DNA of 64,000 nt from an uncultured Anaerolineae bacterium. Lineage in GTDB: Bacteria > Chloroflexota > Anaerolineae > Aggregatilineales > Phototrophicaceae. Shown here piece after piece: positions 29,302-38,442 of this stretch (positions within the stretch are counted from its first letter, which is position 1; each line of letters begins with the position of its first letter). The DNA lies in the NCBI GenBank assembly GCA_937995825.1, contig CALKJO010000001.1, positions 124,001 to 188,000 of the forward strand, in the 5' to 3' direction. The translations under genes and the position numbers were made by a program. The notes under the pieces are model-generated. The model was given only the letters and a program-made list of their open reading frames with translations. It was not told the DNA's origin and made no database searches.

Positions 29302-30908
29302 GACGCAGTTGGGTCGGGCTGGCGCTATGCACGCTGGTGATCGCCGCCGCCCTGCCGATCCTGACCTATCCATTGGGGCGCGATCAGGGTGAATTCGCCG
29401 TGATCGGGCGCGGACTGCTGGATGGCAAAATCCCCTATGTCGATCTGTGGAATCCCAAGCCGCCGGCGGTCTTTCTGGTCTATGCCGCTGCAATTGCCGC
29501 CTTCGGACGGACGGCGGCGGCGGTGCGCGCCATCGATCTGCTCATCATTCCGCCAACGCTGCTGGCGGTGGCGTGGATCGGGCGGCGGACGCTCGGTCAG
29601 GCGGGTGGGTGGCTGGCGGCGGCACTGATGGCGCTGGCATATTTCAATGAGACGTTCTGGACGCTGAGTCAGAACGATGGGATCGCCCTGCTGCCAATGG
29701 CGCTGGCAGCGGTTTGCACGGTCAAAGCAGCGGAGACGAGGCGGCTGGACTGGGCTTTCATCAGCGGCATCCTCAGCGGAGTCGCCATCGGCTTCAAATA
29801 TCCGTTCGCGCTCCTCCCCGCCGCACTGATGCTGTGGCTGATCGCGCATCGGGATGCGCCAATACATCCGCAGGTGCGCGCGGCATGGCGTCTCATCGTT
29901 TCGTTTATAGCAGGGATGGCGCTGATCCTGCTGATCGGCGCGCTCTGGCTAGCATCGATGGGCGCGCTCGATGACCTGATCGAGTCGGCGCGCGTCACCG
30001 TTGGCTACACCGCGCTGACGCTCAACCTGGTCGATCTGAGCGCGGCGCTGGCGGTGGCAGTCGGCTACCGCTGGGCGCACTGGGGCGTTGTGCTGGCGCT
30101 GGCGGGAGTCGGGCTGATCGCGCTCATTCGGCGTCGAGACGCGCGGCGCGATCTGTGGGCGCTGATCCTGCTCTGGCTGGCGGCAGGGATCGGCATTGTG
30201 CTGGCGCAGGGCAAGGCGTATGATTACCATTGGCTGCCGATGCTGCCGCCGCTGGCGCTGCTAGCGGCGCATGGCGTGACAAAACTCCCCATTCTGGGAG
30301 GATTTTTCACAAAATCCAATCTTGATTCGCCTGTAGAATCGCGCATAATTGCGCCCTCATCCTGGATAAATCGCACAGGATGGCGCGCCAGCGCGTTTGT
30401 GCAAACCGTTGCAATCGCCGGCGTGATCGGGGTTTTAGGCGTCCTGCTGTGGCTGCGGGCGCTGCCGTATCTGACGGGGGCTGAAGATCGGGACAGCTAC
30501 TTCAGCCGTTTCCAGAGCGGCGAATTCATCGCTGACGAGTCCGCGTGCATGGTCGATTTTCTGCGCGCGCGCGTCGTCCCCGGCGATTCGCTGTTCATTT
30601 GGGGGTTTCGTCCCGAAATCTACTACCTGAGTGGTCTCAACCCAGCGGTGCGCTTCATCTTTAACTACCCGCTGGTCGCAGACTGGTATCCGGTTGAATG
30701 GCAGGAGGAAACGGTCGAGATTTTATGGTCGGCGCTGCCCCCGTATGTGCTGGTCTTGCAGGTGGATTATCTGCCTTGGGTGACCGGCAGCCACGATGAC
30801 AGCCATACACTGCTGCAGCGAAATACAGAACTTAACAACTGGTTGATGTATAATTATGCGCGGGACGCGCAGATAGGCAATTTCCTGATATGGCGGCGAA
30901 TCTCATGA
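29292..30908 (+). CDS. Polytopic GT-C glycosyltransferase (ArnT/PMT-like)
   Basis: 538 residues with about ten membrane helices. The acidic pair of the first periplasmic loop is in YPLGRDQGEFAVIGRGLLDG near residue 30, followed by WNPKPPA, typical of GT39/GT83 enzymes that use polyprenyl-phosphate sugars. The C-terminal periplasmic part (FSRFQSGEFIADESACMVDFL, then LFIWGFRPEIYYLSG) is soluble. Acceptor unknown. The 3-prime end overlaps the acetyltransferase as ATGA. Confidence 0.82.
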   Translation: MALRRSWVGLALCTLVIAAALPILTYPLGRDQGEFAVIGRGLLDGKIPYVDLWNPKPPAVFLVYAAAIAAFGRTAAAVRAIDLLIIPPTLLAVAWIGRRTLGQAGGWLAAALMALAYFNETFWTLSQNDGIALLPMALAAVCTVKAAETRRLDWAFISGILSGVAIGFKYPFALLPAALMLWLIAHRDAPIHPQVRAAWRLIVSFIAGMALILLIGALWLASMGALDDLIESARVTVGYTALTLNLVDLSAALAVAVGYRWAHWGVVLALAGVGLIALIRRRDARRDLWALILLWLAAGIGIVLAQGKAYDYHWLPMLPPLALLAAHGVTKLPILGGFFTKSNLDSPVESRIIAPSSWINRTGWRASAFVQTVAIAGVIGVLGVLLWLRALPYLTGAEDRDSYFSRFQSGEFIADESACMVDFLRARVVPGDSLFIWGFRPEIYYLSGLNPAVRFIFNYPLVADWYPVEWQEETVEILWSALPPYVLVLQVDYLPWVTGSHDDSHTLLQRNTELNNWLMYNYARDAQIGNFLIWRRIS

Positions 30909-31345
30909 CGCAGGTCGAAATCAAGGTACGGTCGGCAAATCCAGCCGATCTTCCGGCGATTGCCGCGTTGATCGAGCCATTCGTCGATGAAGGTAAACTT
31001 TTGGAGCGTACCTTCGATGAGATGAACGAGCTGCTGCCGAATTTCTTCATCGCGGCAACGGTCACTGAGCCGGATGGCACTGAACTGATCGTCGGCTGCG
31101 CGGCGTTGGAAATTTACTCGCGCAAGCTGGCGGAAGTCCGCAGTCTGGCAGTCCACCCAGATTATCAGGGGCTTGGGATCGGTCGGATGCTGGTCAAGGC
31201 GTGCGTTGAGCGCGCCCGTGAGCGCGGCGTCTTCGAAGTCATGGCGATCACCGCCGCTGAAAGCTTCTTCAAAAGCTGCGGCTTCGATTTCACGCTGCCA
31301 GGCGAGAAGAAGGCGCTTTTCATCCAGACACGCGACCGTCTGTGA
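30905..31345 (+). CDS. GNAT N-acetyltransferase, ArgA-like
   Basis: 146 residues from the ATG at 30905 overlapping the previous stop. The acetyl-CoA site is VRSLAVHPDYQGLGIGRMLV (Q-x-x-G-x-G), preceded by GCAALEIYSRKLAEV. The word pattern (LIEPFVDEGKLLERT, GCAALE, AESFFKSCGF) resembles short stand-alone N-acetylglutamate synthases, but specificity is not proven and no arg gene is adjacent. Confidence 0.8.
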   Translation: MTQVEIKVRSANPADLPAIAALIEPFVDEGKLLERTFDEMNELLPNFFIAATVTEPDGTELIVGCAALEIYSRKLAEVRSLAVHPDYQGLGIGRMLVKACVERARERGVFEVMAITAAESFFKSCGFDFTLPGEKKALFIQTRDRL

Positions 31346-31380
31346 CACACCTGACGACAGCAGTCTGAGCGAACCATGAG

Positions 31381-31414
31381 GCGCGGCTGATCGACCAGAT
31401 CAAGCGCGCTTTTT
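31381..31414 (+). terminator. Intrinsic terminator after the GNAT gene
   Basis: GCGCG..TGATC (31381-31392) pairs with GATCA..GCGC (31398-31409) across a 5-base loop with a small internal mismatch, then TTTTT at 31410-31414. It closes the rightward operon just before the opposing gene ends. Confidence 0.7.
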
Positions 31415-31418
31415 CATT

Positions 31419-32171
31419 TCATGCGGTCGGCGTCAGCATCACGCGGCGGCTGACTTCAAGCAAACCGAGCTTGTCCGCGATGCGCAGCGCTGCCTTGTTC
31501 CCTTCATCGACTGCCCAGATTGGAAGACTGCCGCGCCTTCGCAGTGCATCCATCACCAGCCAAGTCGTATAACTGGCAAGACCGCGTCCGCGCATGTCCG
31601 GTTGGGTGTAAGCGCGCACTTCGGCATAGAGTCCGGCATAGGCGCTCACCCAGGCAGTGGAGATCAGCCGCCCAGCGGACAGCGCCCCCGCCGCGATCCC
31701 ATTCCTCAGCGTGTTTTCCCGCGTCCCGAAGCCGAAATCATCAATCGGCAGCGTTTCCAGCAAATCGACATCCACGCTCGACAGCAGTCGCGTCTGCGCG
31801 TCCAGGGTAGGCGGCTGAGCCGGCGCGCCGCGCAGCGCATGAAATACGATCTCTTGAAACCGAATGTGGGGGTAGTACCAGCTCATGATCGGGCGCAGAT
31901 CGTGGGCGATGTCGGGATCGACCGTGATGCTCGTCCACCCTGCCAGCGTCCGCAGGATCGCCCAGATCGCGCCAGCATCGGCGCCATAAGCAAGCGGCAC
32001 AGCGGGAGTTTCCGACCGCTGCACTACAACTGCGCGCGGGTTGAAGATGTCGCCTGAAATCCACGCCTGAGCCAGCCCAAGCCGCAGCGCGTGCAGCGCC
32101 GTGACGGTCACCGGCGTTGTGCCGATGGCAAATTCCAGATCGACGGATTCAGACGGGTCAATCGCGCGCAT
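31419..32171 (-). CDS. GNAT family acetyltransferase, two-part
   Basis: 250 residues. The C-terminal 110 residues are GNAT-like, with AEVRAYTQPDMRGRGLASYTTW as the acetyl-CoA loop (R-G-R-G-L-A) and WAVDEGNKAALRIADKLGL as the final helix. The N-terminal half resembles the GNAT_acetyltran family. Substrate unknown. It shares a base with the kinase stop (TGATG). Confidence 0.75.
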   Translation of the reverse strand: MRAIDPSESVDLEFAIGTTPVTVTALHALRLGLAQAWISGDIFNPRAVVVQRSETPAVPLAYGADAGAIWAILRTLAGWTSITVDPDIAHDLRPIMSWYYPHIRFQEIVFHALRGAPAQPPTLDAQTRLLSSVDVDLLETLPIDDFGFGTRENTLRNGIAAGALSAGRLISTAWVSAYAGLYAEVRAYTQPDMRGRGLASYTTWLVMDALRRRGSLPIWAVDEGNKAALRIADKLGLLEVSRRVMLTPTA

Positions 32172-33130
32172 CAGCCGCGCTCCCTCAGGAAGGACTCGAC
32201 TGCCGCGCGCATCGGCAAGCCGGGGATGCCGCCTTTTTTCGTCGTCGCCAGCGCGCCGACTGCGTTGGCAAAGCGGACGATCTGCGGCAGATGCGGCGTG
32301 TAATCAGCATCAGGATCGGCATCCGCGAGGGCGAGAAGCTGAGTCAGCATCCCAGCGACGAAGCCATCGCCCGCCCCAGTGGTATCCACCACGTCGACAA
32401 CAAATCCGGTCAGATCGGCGCTTCCGGTTCGGGTGTGGAGCGCTGCGCCGCCCGCGCCGCGCGTCACCGCGATCAGGCGCAGATCGGGATAGGACTCCCA
32501 GAGCGGCGCGAGAGCATGCCCGCCGGTCAGAAAGTCCAGTTCTTCATCGCTGATCTTGAGGACATGCGCGTAGCGCATCCCTAAGCGCATCCCATCGCGG
32601 GCGGCGTCGGCGCTGTCCCACAATGCCAGCCGCAGATTCGGGTCATACGAGATGAGCAGCCCACGCTGACGCGCATACTCGACCGCCGCCAGCGTCGCTT
32701 CGCGGCTCGGCGAGCCGATCAAGGTGATCGAGCCGTAGTGCAGCGCCCGCCGCCCGTCGATGACCTCCAGCGCGACATCGTCCGGCGTCATCAGCATGTC
32801 CGCGCTCGGATTGCGATAGAACATGAAGCTGCGGTCACCGGTCTTGTCCAGCGACACGAACGCCAGCGCCGTCCGCGCGGTGGGATGAAAGCGCAGCCCG
32901 CGCACGTCCACGCCGTCGGCGCGCAGCCCATCCGCCAGCATGTGTCCAAACGGATCATCCCCGACCATCCCCAGAAACGCCGACTCGACGCCCAACCGCG
33001 CCAGCGCCACCGCCACATTGGCAGGCGCGCCGCCCGGCGCTTTCACAAATCCCGATGCCTCACCGACGCTGACGCCGGACTCCAACGCCACAAAGTCGAT
33101 CAACAGTTCTCCAAAGCATACTATCGCCAT
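32171..33130 (-). CDS. PfkB family sugar kinase (fructokinase-like)
   Basis: 319 residues. It begins MAIVCFGELLIDFV and has the first PfkB signature near KAPGGAPANVAVALARLG (residues 30-47) and the second, with the catalytic base, in DTTGAGDGFVAGML near 250. The insertion pattern and FGELLIDF fit fructokinases, but other hexoses or nucleosides are possible. It has its own promoter at 33164-33192. Confidence 0.87.
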   Translation of the reverse strand: MAIVCFGELLIDFVALESGVSVGEASGFVKAPGGAPANVAVALARLGVESAFLGMVGDDPFGHMLADGLRADGVDVRGLRFHPTARTALAFVSLDKTGDRSFMFYRNPSADMLMTPDDVALEVIDGRRALHYGSITLIGSPSREATLAAVEYARQRGLLISYDPNLRLALWDSADAARDGMRLGMRYAHVLKISDEELDFLTGGHALAPLWESYPDLRLIAVTRGAGGAALHTRTGSADLTGFVVDVVDTTGAGDGFVAGMLTQLLALADADPDADYTPHLPQIVRFANAVGALATTKKGGIPGLPMRAAVESFLRERG

Positions 33131-33163
33131 GATCGCCTAATTTCCTAAGTTTAAATCCCGGTA

Positions 33164-33192
33164 ATCATACCGTCTGTCCAGGGCGCTTACAA
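33164..33192 (-). promoter_or_regulatory. Promoter of the sugar kinase-GNAT pair
   Basis: Minus-strand TTGTAA (33187-33192), a 17-base spacer and TATGAT (33164-33169), 34 bases before the kinase ATG. Confidence 0.6.
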
Positions 33193-33204
33193 TCGCCGCT
33201 CTGC

Positions 33205-34374
33205 TCAGTCATAGAGCAGAAAGGGCTGTCGAAAAGCGCGGAATGCCGCCTGATAATCCGCCCACTCCGCCATCACGTCCGCCGCCGCCGCGCCGCTTTC
33301 GATCTGCATTCGCGCCGCGCTCGTCCCGATCAGACGGTCAAAATGGTGGATCGCCTGCCCGCCCTCGACCGACTCGCCAGGCGGGAGCCAGGCAAACTGC
33401 GCCGGATACAGCCGACGGATCGCGATGATCACATTCAGCCACACGTCAATCGGACGCCAGGCGGCGCGATCGGTGATATAGACCTGCACACCCTTGCAGA
33501 CTTCACCCGCCCATTTGCTCGCAGTCGGCTTGAAGACATGCGGGCGAAAGCGCGCACCAGTCAGCTTCAGGGCGGTCAGCGCGTCCGCGAGTTCGACTTC
33601 ATCGATATACGGCGCGCCGACGATCTCAAAGGGGAGCGGCGTGCCGCGTCCTTCAGAGAGCGTCGTCCCCTCGATCAGACACGCGCCCGGATAGTGCAGC
33701 GCGGTCTCGAAGCGCGGCATGTTGGGCGACGGCGGCGACCAGAGCAAGCCCGTCTCCGCCCACGTCATCGCGCGCCGCCAGCCGTCGCATGGGACGACCG
33801 TCAAGCCGCGAAACGACTCATCGCAGCTCGCGTAAAGCAGGCGCGCCAGCTCGCCCATCGTCATCCCGTGACAGACCGGCACGCCGCCGCCGACCGGCGA
33901 GATCAGCGCCGGATCGAGCGCTCCGCCTTCGATGCGTTCCCCGCCGAGCGGATTCGGGCGATCCAGGACGACGATCTCGACATCCCGCGCCGCCGCCATC
34001 ACCTCAGCCAACGTCCACAAGAAAGTGAAATAGCGCGCGCCAACATCGGCGATGTCAAAGACTATCACATCGATGTCCGCCAGCATTTCCAGCGATGGGC
34101 GGAAGGTCGCGCCATACAGACTGTAGACCGGCAGACCGGTGCGCGAGTCGCGGGCGGAGGCGATGGCTTCGCCCGCCTGTCCGACGCCGGACAGCCCATG
34201 CTCTGGCGCGAACAGCGCCGCCAGCCGGACGCGCTCATCGGTGCGCAGGAGGTCATAGGTGCGGCGCAGATCACTGTCCACCGCCGCGAACGTCGTCAGC
34301 AGCCCAACCCGTCTGCCGCGCAGCAGGTCGAAGCCGCGTGCGCGCAGCACATCAATGCCGAGCTGCACCGTCAC
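33205..34374 (-). CDS. DUF1343 protein, NamZ-like exo-N-acetylmuramidase
   Basis: About 389 residues. VGLLTTFAAVDSDLRRTYDLL, LFAPEHGLSGVGQAGE, DIVFDIADVGARYFTF-like wording and LDRPNPLGGERIEGG are DUF1343 signatures. A characterised member, NamZ of Bacillus subtilis, releases MurNAc from the ends of peptidoglycan chains (GH171). No signal peptide is visible, so it may act on imported fragments. The start is uncertain: the GTG at 34374 has AGAAGGA upstream, and a TTG at 34395 is in frame. It overlaps the TPR gene. Confidence 0.85.
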   Translation of the reverse strand: MTVQLGIDVLRARGFDLLRGRRVGLLTTFAAVDSDLRRTYDLLRTDERVRLAALFAPEHGLSGVGQAGEAIASARDSRTGLPVYSLYGATFRPSLEMLADIDVIVFDIADVGARYFTFLWTLAEVMAAARDVEIVVLDRPNPLGGERIEGGALDPALISPVGGGVPVCHGMTMGELARLLYASCDESFRGLTVVPCDGWRRAMTWAETGLLWSPPSPNMPRFETALHYPGACLIEGTTLSEGRGTPLPFEIVGAPYIDEVELADALTALKLTGARFRPHVFKPTASKWAGEVCKGVQVYITDRAAWRPIDVWLNVIIAIRRLYPAQFAWLPPGESVEGGQAIHHFDRLIGTSAARMQIESGAAAADVMAEWADYQAAFRAFRQPFLLYD

Positions 34375-34885
34375 CGTTCGCGGAGTCCTTCTCAACAGCG
34401 TTGATCAGATTGAGCGCCGCGCGCGCCAGCTCATTGTTGGGATAATCGCGCAGAACGCGCTGGTAAGCGGCTTTCGTTCGCTCTGCATCGCCCAACTGAG
34501 CGCAGCAGAAGGCGATATTCGTCAGCGCCATCTCACGATAGCCGTAGTGGGAGGGCGTGAGCATGGTCAAGGCGCGGAAGCGATCCAGCCAGCGATAGCG
34601 GGTGAAAAAATCGGCGCTCCGTTCAAATGCAGCAATCGCTTCGGCGCAGCGCCCCAGCTTGACCAGCCGCAGCCCGCGCCGATGCTCCCGCGTTAGCAGC
34701 GCGCGCGATCCTAACGAGTATGTTAAGTAAAGAGTCGCCCCCAGGGAGATTGAAAAAATCCCGATCTGCGCCGAAAACAGCGCGTAACAGATCGCAATGC
34801 ACAGCCCTATCGCGATGAAATTCGGGATCGTCAGCAGCCAGTTTGTCCGGCGGATGACGGGAATATCCGGCTTTGGCGCTGTCAT
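34352..34885 (-). CDS. Membrane protein with TPR-like tail
   Basis: 177 residues. Two hydrophobic segments (about 17-35 and 40-58) are followed by a soluble part with KLGRCAEAIAAFERSADFF and LTNIAFCCAQLGDAERTKAAYQRVLRDYPNN, which fit TPR repeats. It probably scaffolds other proteins at the membrane. It follows the initiating transferase by three bases and precedes the muramidase, both envelope genes. Confidence 0.7.
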   Translation of the reverse strand: MTAPKPDIPVIRRTNWLLTIPNFIAIGLCIAICYALFSAQIGIFSISLGATLYLTYSLGSRALLTREHRRGLRLVKLGRCAEAIAAFERSADFFTRYRWLDRFRALTMLTPSHYGYREMALTNIAFCCAQLGDAERTKAAYQRVLRDYPNNELARAALNLINAVEKDSANGDGAARH

Positions 34886-34888
34886 TGG

Positions 34889-36361
34889 TCAATAGGCTCC
34901 TTGACGCAGCAGGACGCGCGGGATGGTCATCATCAGGATTTGCGCATCGAGCGCGATTGACCAGTTTTCGATGTAGTAGATGTCCATCAGACACATCTCC
35001 TCAAACGGCACTTCGCTGCGCCCGCTCACCTGCCACAGTCCGGTCATGCCGGGCAGGATGTTCAGCCGCTGCATGTGCCAGGGTTCGTAAAGCGAGACCT
35101 CATCCGGCGTCGGCGGTCGCGGTCCAACCAGACTCATCTGACCGCGCAGCACGTTGATCAGGTTGGGGAGTTCATCGAGGCTTGTGGCGCGGATGATGCG
35201 CCCGACGCGCGTGACACGGGGATCATTCTTGATCTTGGGTCGGCGCGGGTCAAGTGCGAGCGTTTTGGTCAGTTCGGCGCGCAGACTGTCCGCATCTGGG
35301 ATCATGCTGCGAAATTTGATCATCTCAAACTCGCGCCCATACGCGCCAACGCGCCTAGCCCGATAGAAGACCGATCCGGGTCCTTCCAGCCGAATCGCCA
35401 GCGCCACCAGCGCGAACAGCGGCAGCCAAACCGGCGCAAACAGGACGATCAAGCCGATATCGATGGCGCGTTTGAGCAGCCGATTCGTGCCTCTGAAAGC
35501 GACATGTCCATTGACGCGCAAGAGCGGCAGCCCGTCCAGGCTTTCGACCTGAACCTGGCGCAGATTCAATTGAAACACGTCCGGCACCACGCTGACTTCG
35601 ACTCCGGCGCGGCGGCAGACCTGGATCATATCGAGGATACGGGCATGATGCGACCATGGAAGCGTGATCATCACCATGTCAATCGAGCAGTCGCGCAGCG
35701 CGTTTTCAAGCTGATCCAGCCCACCCAATCCGCGCACCCGCCCGATGTTGCTGGCGGCGCGCTCCGGATCATCGTCGAGGAACCCGACCGGCTCATAGCC
35801 GAGTTCGCGCCGCGCCACCATCGTCCGCAGCACTGCACCGCCGACCGACTGCGCCTCTGCCATGCCCGATCCGATCACCAGCACGCGCTGCACGCCGATC
35901 CCCTTCGCGCGCAGCCGCGCCTGAATCGAACGTTGAATCACCCGCGCCAGCGCCAAAAAGAAGATGGTGATGATCGCCGCGTAGATCAGCATCAGGCGCG
36001 AAAAAACAATCGGCTGCGTGACGAAGCTGATCGCCATCATCACCACAGTCGCGTTGCTGACGCCGTTGATGATGCTGTAGACTTCCTCCAGCCACGGTCG
36101 CCCGCGCACCGGACGATACAGCCCGCTGCCGCGATAATTGATATAAAGCCAGCCAATAAAAACCGCTATATAAGGCAGAAAAGGGTCAAAAGGCGCGCGG
36201 TTGAGTTCAAACACCGGGCGCAGAATCTGCCACTCATAACGCACAATATACGCCAGCACAAACGCCGCCAGCGCCAGCCCCGCATCGACCAGCGGCATAA
36301 CAATTGTGTATTCCGTTTGCTCGCGCCGAAGATGGGCGCGCCGCGCATTCGTGTCCTGCAT
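34889..36361 (-). CDS. Polyprenyl glycosylphosphotransferase (initiating sugar-1-phosphate transferase)
   Basis: 490 residues. Four to five N-terminal helices (20-130), a Rossmann CoA-binding-like domain (VLVIGSGMAEAQS near 185), and the catalytic bacterial sugar transferase domain from RLLKRAIDIGLIVLF to the end, with FEMIKFRSM, DELPNLINVLRGQMSLVGPRP and LPGMTGLWQVSGRSEVPF. It loads the first sugar-phosphate onto undecaprenyl phosphate for capsule or exopolysaccharide synthesis. It sits between a GT4 gene and the TPR membrane gene in a leftward run. Confidence 0.92.
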   Translation of the reverse strand: MQDTNARRAHLRREQTEYTIVMPLVDAGLALAAFVLAYIVRYEWQILRPVFELNRAPFDPFLPYIAVFIGWLYINYRGSGLYRPVRGRPWLEEVYSIINGVSNATVVMMAISFVTQPIVFSRLMLIYAAIITIFFLALARVIQRSIQARLRAKGIGVQRVLVIGSGMAEAQSVGGAVLRTMVARRELGYEPVGFLDDDPERAASNIGRVRGLGGLDQLENALRDCSIDMVMITLPWSHHARILDMIQVCRRAGVEVSVVPDVFQLNLRQVQVESLDGLPLLRVNGHVAFRGTNRLLKRAIDIGLIVLFAPVWLPLFALVALAIRLEGPGSVFYRARRVGAYGREFEMIKFRSMIPDADSLRAELTKTLALDPRRPKIKNDPRVTRVGRIIRATSLDELPNLINVLRGQMSLVGPRPPTPDEVSLYEPWHMQRLNILPGMTGLWQVSGRSEVPFEEMCLMDIYYIENWSIALDAQILMMTIPRVLLRQGAY

Positions 36362-36363
36362 AG

Positions 36364-37509
36364 TTATCCTAAAATTGACCGATAAACCGCCGCTGTACGC
36401 CGCGCCGCCGCCGTCCAGGTGAAGCGCGCCGCCTGTTCCATCCCGCGTTCCCGCGCCGCCCGCCGCCAGTCGGCGTCATCCGCCGCGCGCGCCAGCGCCG
36501 CTGTCCAGGCGCTGACCGCATCCGGCAGGACGCGCATCCCCGCATCCCCTGCGACTTCCGGCAGTGACGATGCCTCCGACACGATCACTGGCGTCCCGCA
36601 CGCCATCGCCTCCAAAACTGGCAGTCCGAAACCCTCGAAAACCGAGGGATAGACGAACGCTTCCGCACCATTGTACCAGAAGGGCAGGTCATCGGGTGGA
36701 ATGAAACCAGGAAACGCCACCCAGCCGCCCAGACGATGCCGCTCCACCGCGTCAAAGATCGGATCGTAATCCCAGCCTTTGCCCCCGCCCAAAATCAGCG
36801 GCAGGCGCTTGGCTTCGGGCAGCGCTGCATACGCTTCCAGCAGCATCGGCAGGTTTTTGCGCGGTTCGAGCGTGCCGATGAACAGCCAGAAGCGCTCCGG
36901 CAGCCCTTTGGCGGCGCGAAAAGCGCGCACGGCGTCCGCGTCGAGCGGTCGAAAGATGCCGCGGTCTGTCCCTGGCGCGATCACGTGGATTTTCTCCGGC
37001 GCGATCCGCAGCGTGGCGGCGACATCGCGCGCCGTGCTCTCGGAGATGGCAAAGACCGCCTTCGCCCGCTGACAGGTGAGCGCGGTCATCAGGCGCAGAT
37101 AAAGCCGCCGCGCTGCGGGCAGCCGCCCCGGATAGTGGATGAAGCTGAGATCGTAGACCGTCACAGCGCATGGCTGCCGCAGCCAGAGCGGCGCAGCGAA
37201 CGCCAGCGCGTGATACAGGTCAAAGCCGCCCAGTTCCCAGGGCTGCACCGCCTGCTCCCACGCGATTCGGCGCAGCGGCGGCTCGGTGTCGAATGGACGC
37301 CCCAGAAGCGCCGCCCGCCGCATGGTCATGCCGTCATACTGGGCGGGATTCCGCCCGCTGACAAACGCCGTCAGCCGCCAAGCCGCCGGCAGCGCCGCCG
37401 GCAGCGCCCGCAGCAGCCCATCGATGTAGCCGTGAATGCCGGCAGTTCGATAGCCGGCGGAGCGCGAGAGCAGATGCGCGTTGAGCGCGATGTGAGCAGG
37501 CTGAATCAT
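36364..37509 (-). CDS. GT4 family glycosyltransferase
   Basis: 381 residues. GTLEPRKNLPMLLEAYAAL near 225 and VYPSVFEGFGLPVLEAMACG near 290 (E-x7-E) are typical of mannosyl or rhamnosyl GT4 transferases. The N-terminal half carries the acceptor site. It precedes the initiating transferase by two bases, so it probably adds a later sugar of the same polysaccharide. No Shine-Dalgarno is seen; a TACACT at 37518-37523 would place transcription start almost at the ATG. Confidence 0.88.
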   Translation of the reverse strand: MIQPAHIALNAHLLSRSAGYRTAGIHGYIDGLLRALPAALPAAWRLTAFVSGRNPAQYDGMTMRRAALLGRPFDTEPPLRRIAWEQAVQPWELGGFDLYHALAFAAPLWLRQPCAVTVYDLSFIHYPGRLPAARRLYLRLMTALTCQRAKAVFAISESTARDVAATLRIAPEKIHVIAPGTDRGIFRPLDADAVRAFRAAKGLPERFWLFIGTLEPRKNLPMLLEAYAALPEAKRLPLILGGGKGWDYDPIFDAVERHRLGGWVAFPGFIPPDDLPFWYNGAEAFVYPSVFEGFGLPVLEAMACGTPVIVSEASSLPEVAGDAGMRVLPDAVSAWTAALARAADDADWRRAARERGMEQAARFTWTAAARRTAAVYRSILG

Positions 37510-37559
37510 AGAGGAGAAGTGTACATCGCTGCCGCTGCACAGTATCTACAAGGATTGAT

Positions 37560-38351
37560 TCACGTCCACGCGGTCAGCAGCGCGGGCAGATCGGCATACA
37601 CCGCGTCCGGCTTGATCTCGGCGCGCTCCACATCCGCCCGCGAAGATACCCCCGTCAGCACCAATGCGGTTTTGAGTCCCGCCTTCGCCGCCCCTGCAAT
37701 ATCAGTGTCTAGCCGATCCCCGATCATCAGTGTCTGCTCAGGCGGCGTCCCGACGATCTTGAGCGCCGCCGCGAACATCGCCGCATTCGGCTTGCCCATC
37801 AGCAGCGGCTCGCGCCCCGTCGCCGTCCGCAGCAGCGCCAGCAGACTCCCCGCACCGGGGACGAGTCCCTCCGGCGTCGGAAACGTCGCGTCATCATTCG
37901 TCCCGATGAAATCCGCTCCTGCGCGAATCAGCAGCGTAGCGCGGCACAGCTTGTCATAAGTGACGTGCATATCCAGCCCGACCAAGACGACTTTAGCGGG
38001 CGTCCGCTCCAGATAGTGCAGCGGAAAGCCCGCCGCCACGACCAGCCCTTTCAGCCCATCGCCGCCAAGCACATGCACGGACGTGTCTTTGGGATAAGTT
38101 GCCTTGAGATATTCGACCGCCGCCACGCCCGACGTGATGATCTGCGCCGCGTCGATCTTCGGAACGCCAAGCTGCGCCAGCTTGCCGACATATTCCGCAG
38201 GCGACTTCATGCTGTTATTGGTCGCCAGGGCAAACGGGATATTCCGTGCATTGAGATGGTCAAACAGCGCCGTCATGCCGGGCAGCGCTTCATCGCCCTT
38301 CCACAGCACCCCGTCCATATCCAACACAACGCCTGCGATGGTCTTCAGCAT
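37560..38351 (-). CDS. HAD-IIA hydrolase (NagD-like sugar phosphatase)
   Basis: 263 residues from the ATG at 38351 (AGGGGC nine bases upstream; a TTG precedes it). Motif I is VVLDMDGVLWKGDEALPG, then FALATNNSMKSP for motif II, a C2-type cap, K in LLMGKPNAAMF, and motif IV in LMIGDRLDTDIAGAAKAGLKTALVLTG. These are HAD-IIA phosphatases of the NagD/4-nitrophenylphosphatase group. Actual substrate unknown. Confidence 0.88.
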   Translation of the reverse strand: MLKTIAGVVLDMDGVLWKGDEALPGMTALFDHLNARNIPFALATNNSMKSPAEYVGKLAQLGVPKIDAAQIITSGVAAVEYLKATYPKDTSVHVLGGDGLKGLVVAAGFPLHYLERTPAKVVLVGLDMHVTYDKLCRATLLIRAGADFIGTNDDATFPTPEGLVPGAGSLLALLRTATGREPLLMGKPNAAMFAAALKIVGTPPEQTLMIGDRLDTDIAGAAKAGLKTALVLTGVSSRADVERAEIKPDAVYADLPALLTAWT

Positions 38352-38403
38352 GATCAATTGCCCCTTTTTCGTTCGCGCTTATGCAGTTATGCATTGTACA
38401 GCC

Positions 38404-38433
38404 TTTACGACGCCTTCTACAGCCTGTTATCAT
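38404..38433 (+). promoter_or_regulatory. Promoter of the hydratase gene, close to the start codon
   Basis: TTTACG (38404-38409), an 18-base spacer and TGT-TATCAT (-10 at 38428-38433). Transcription would begin near 38440, three bases before the ATG at 38443, so the mRNA may be nearly leaderless. Confidence 0.5.
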
Positions 38434-38442
38434 CCTGTCAAG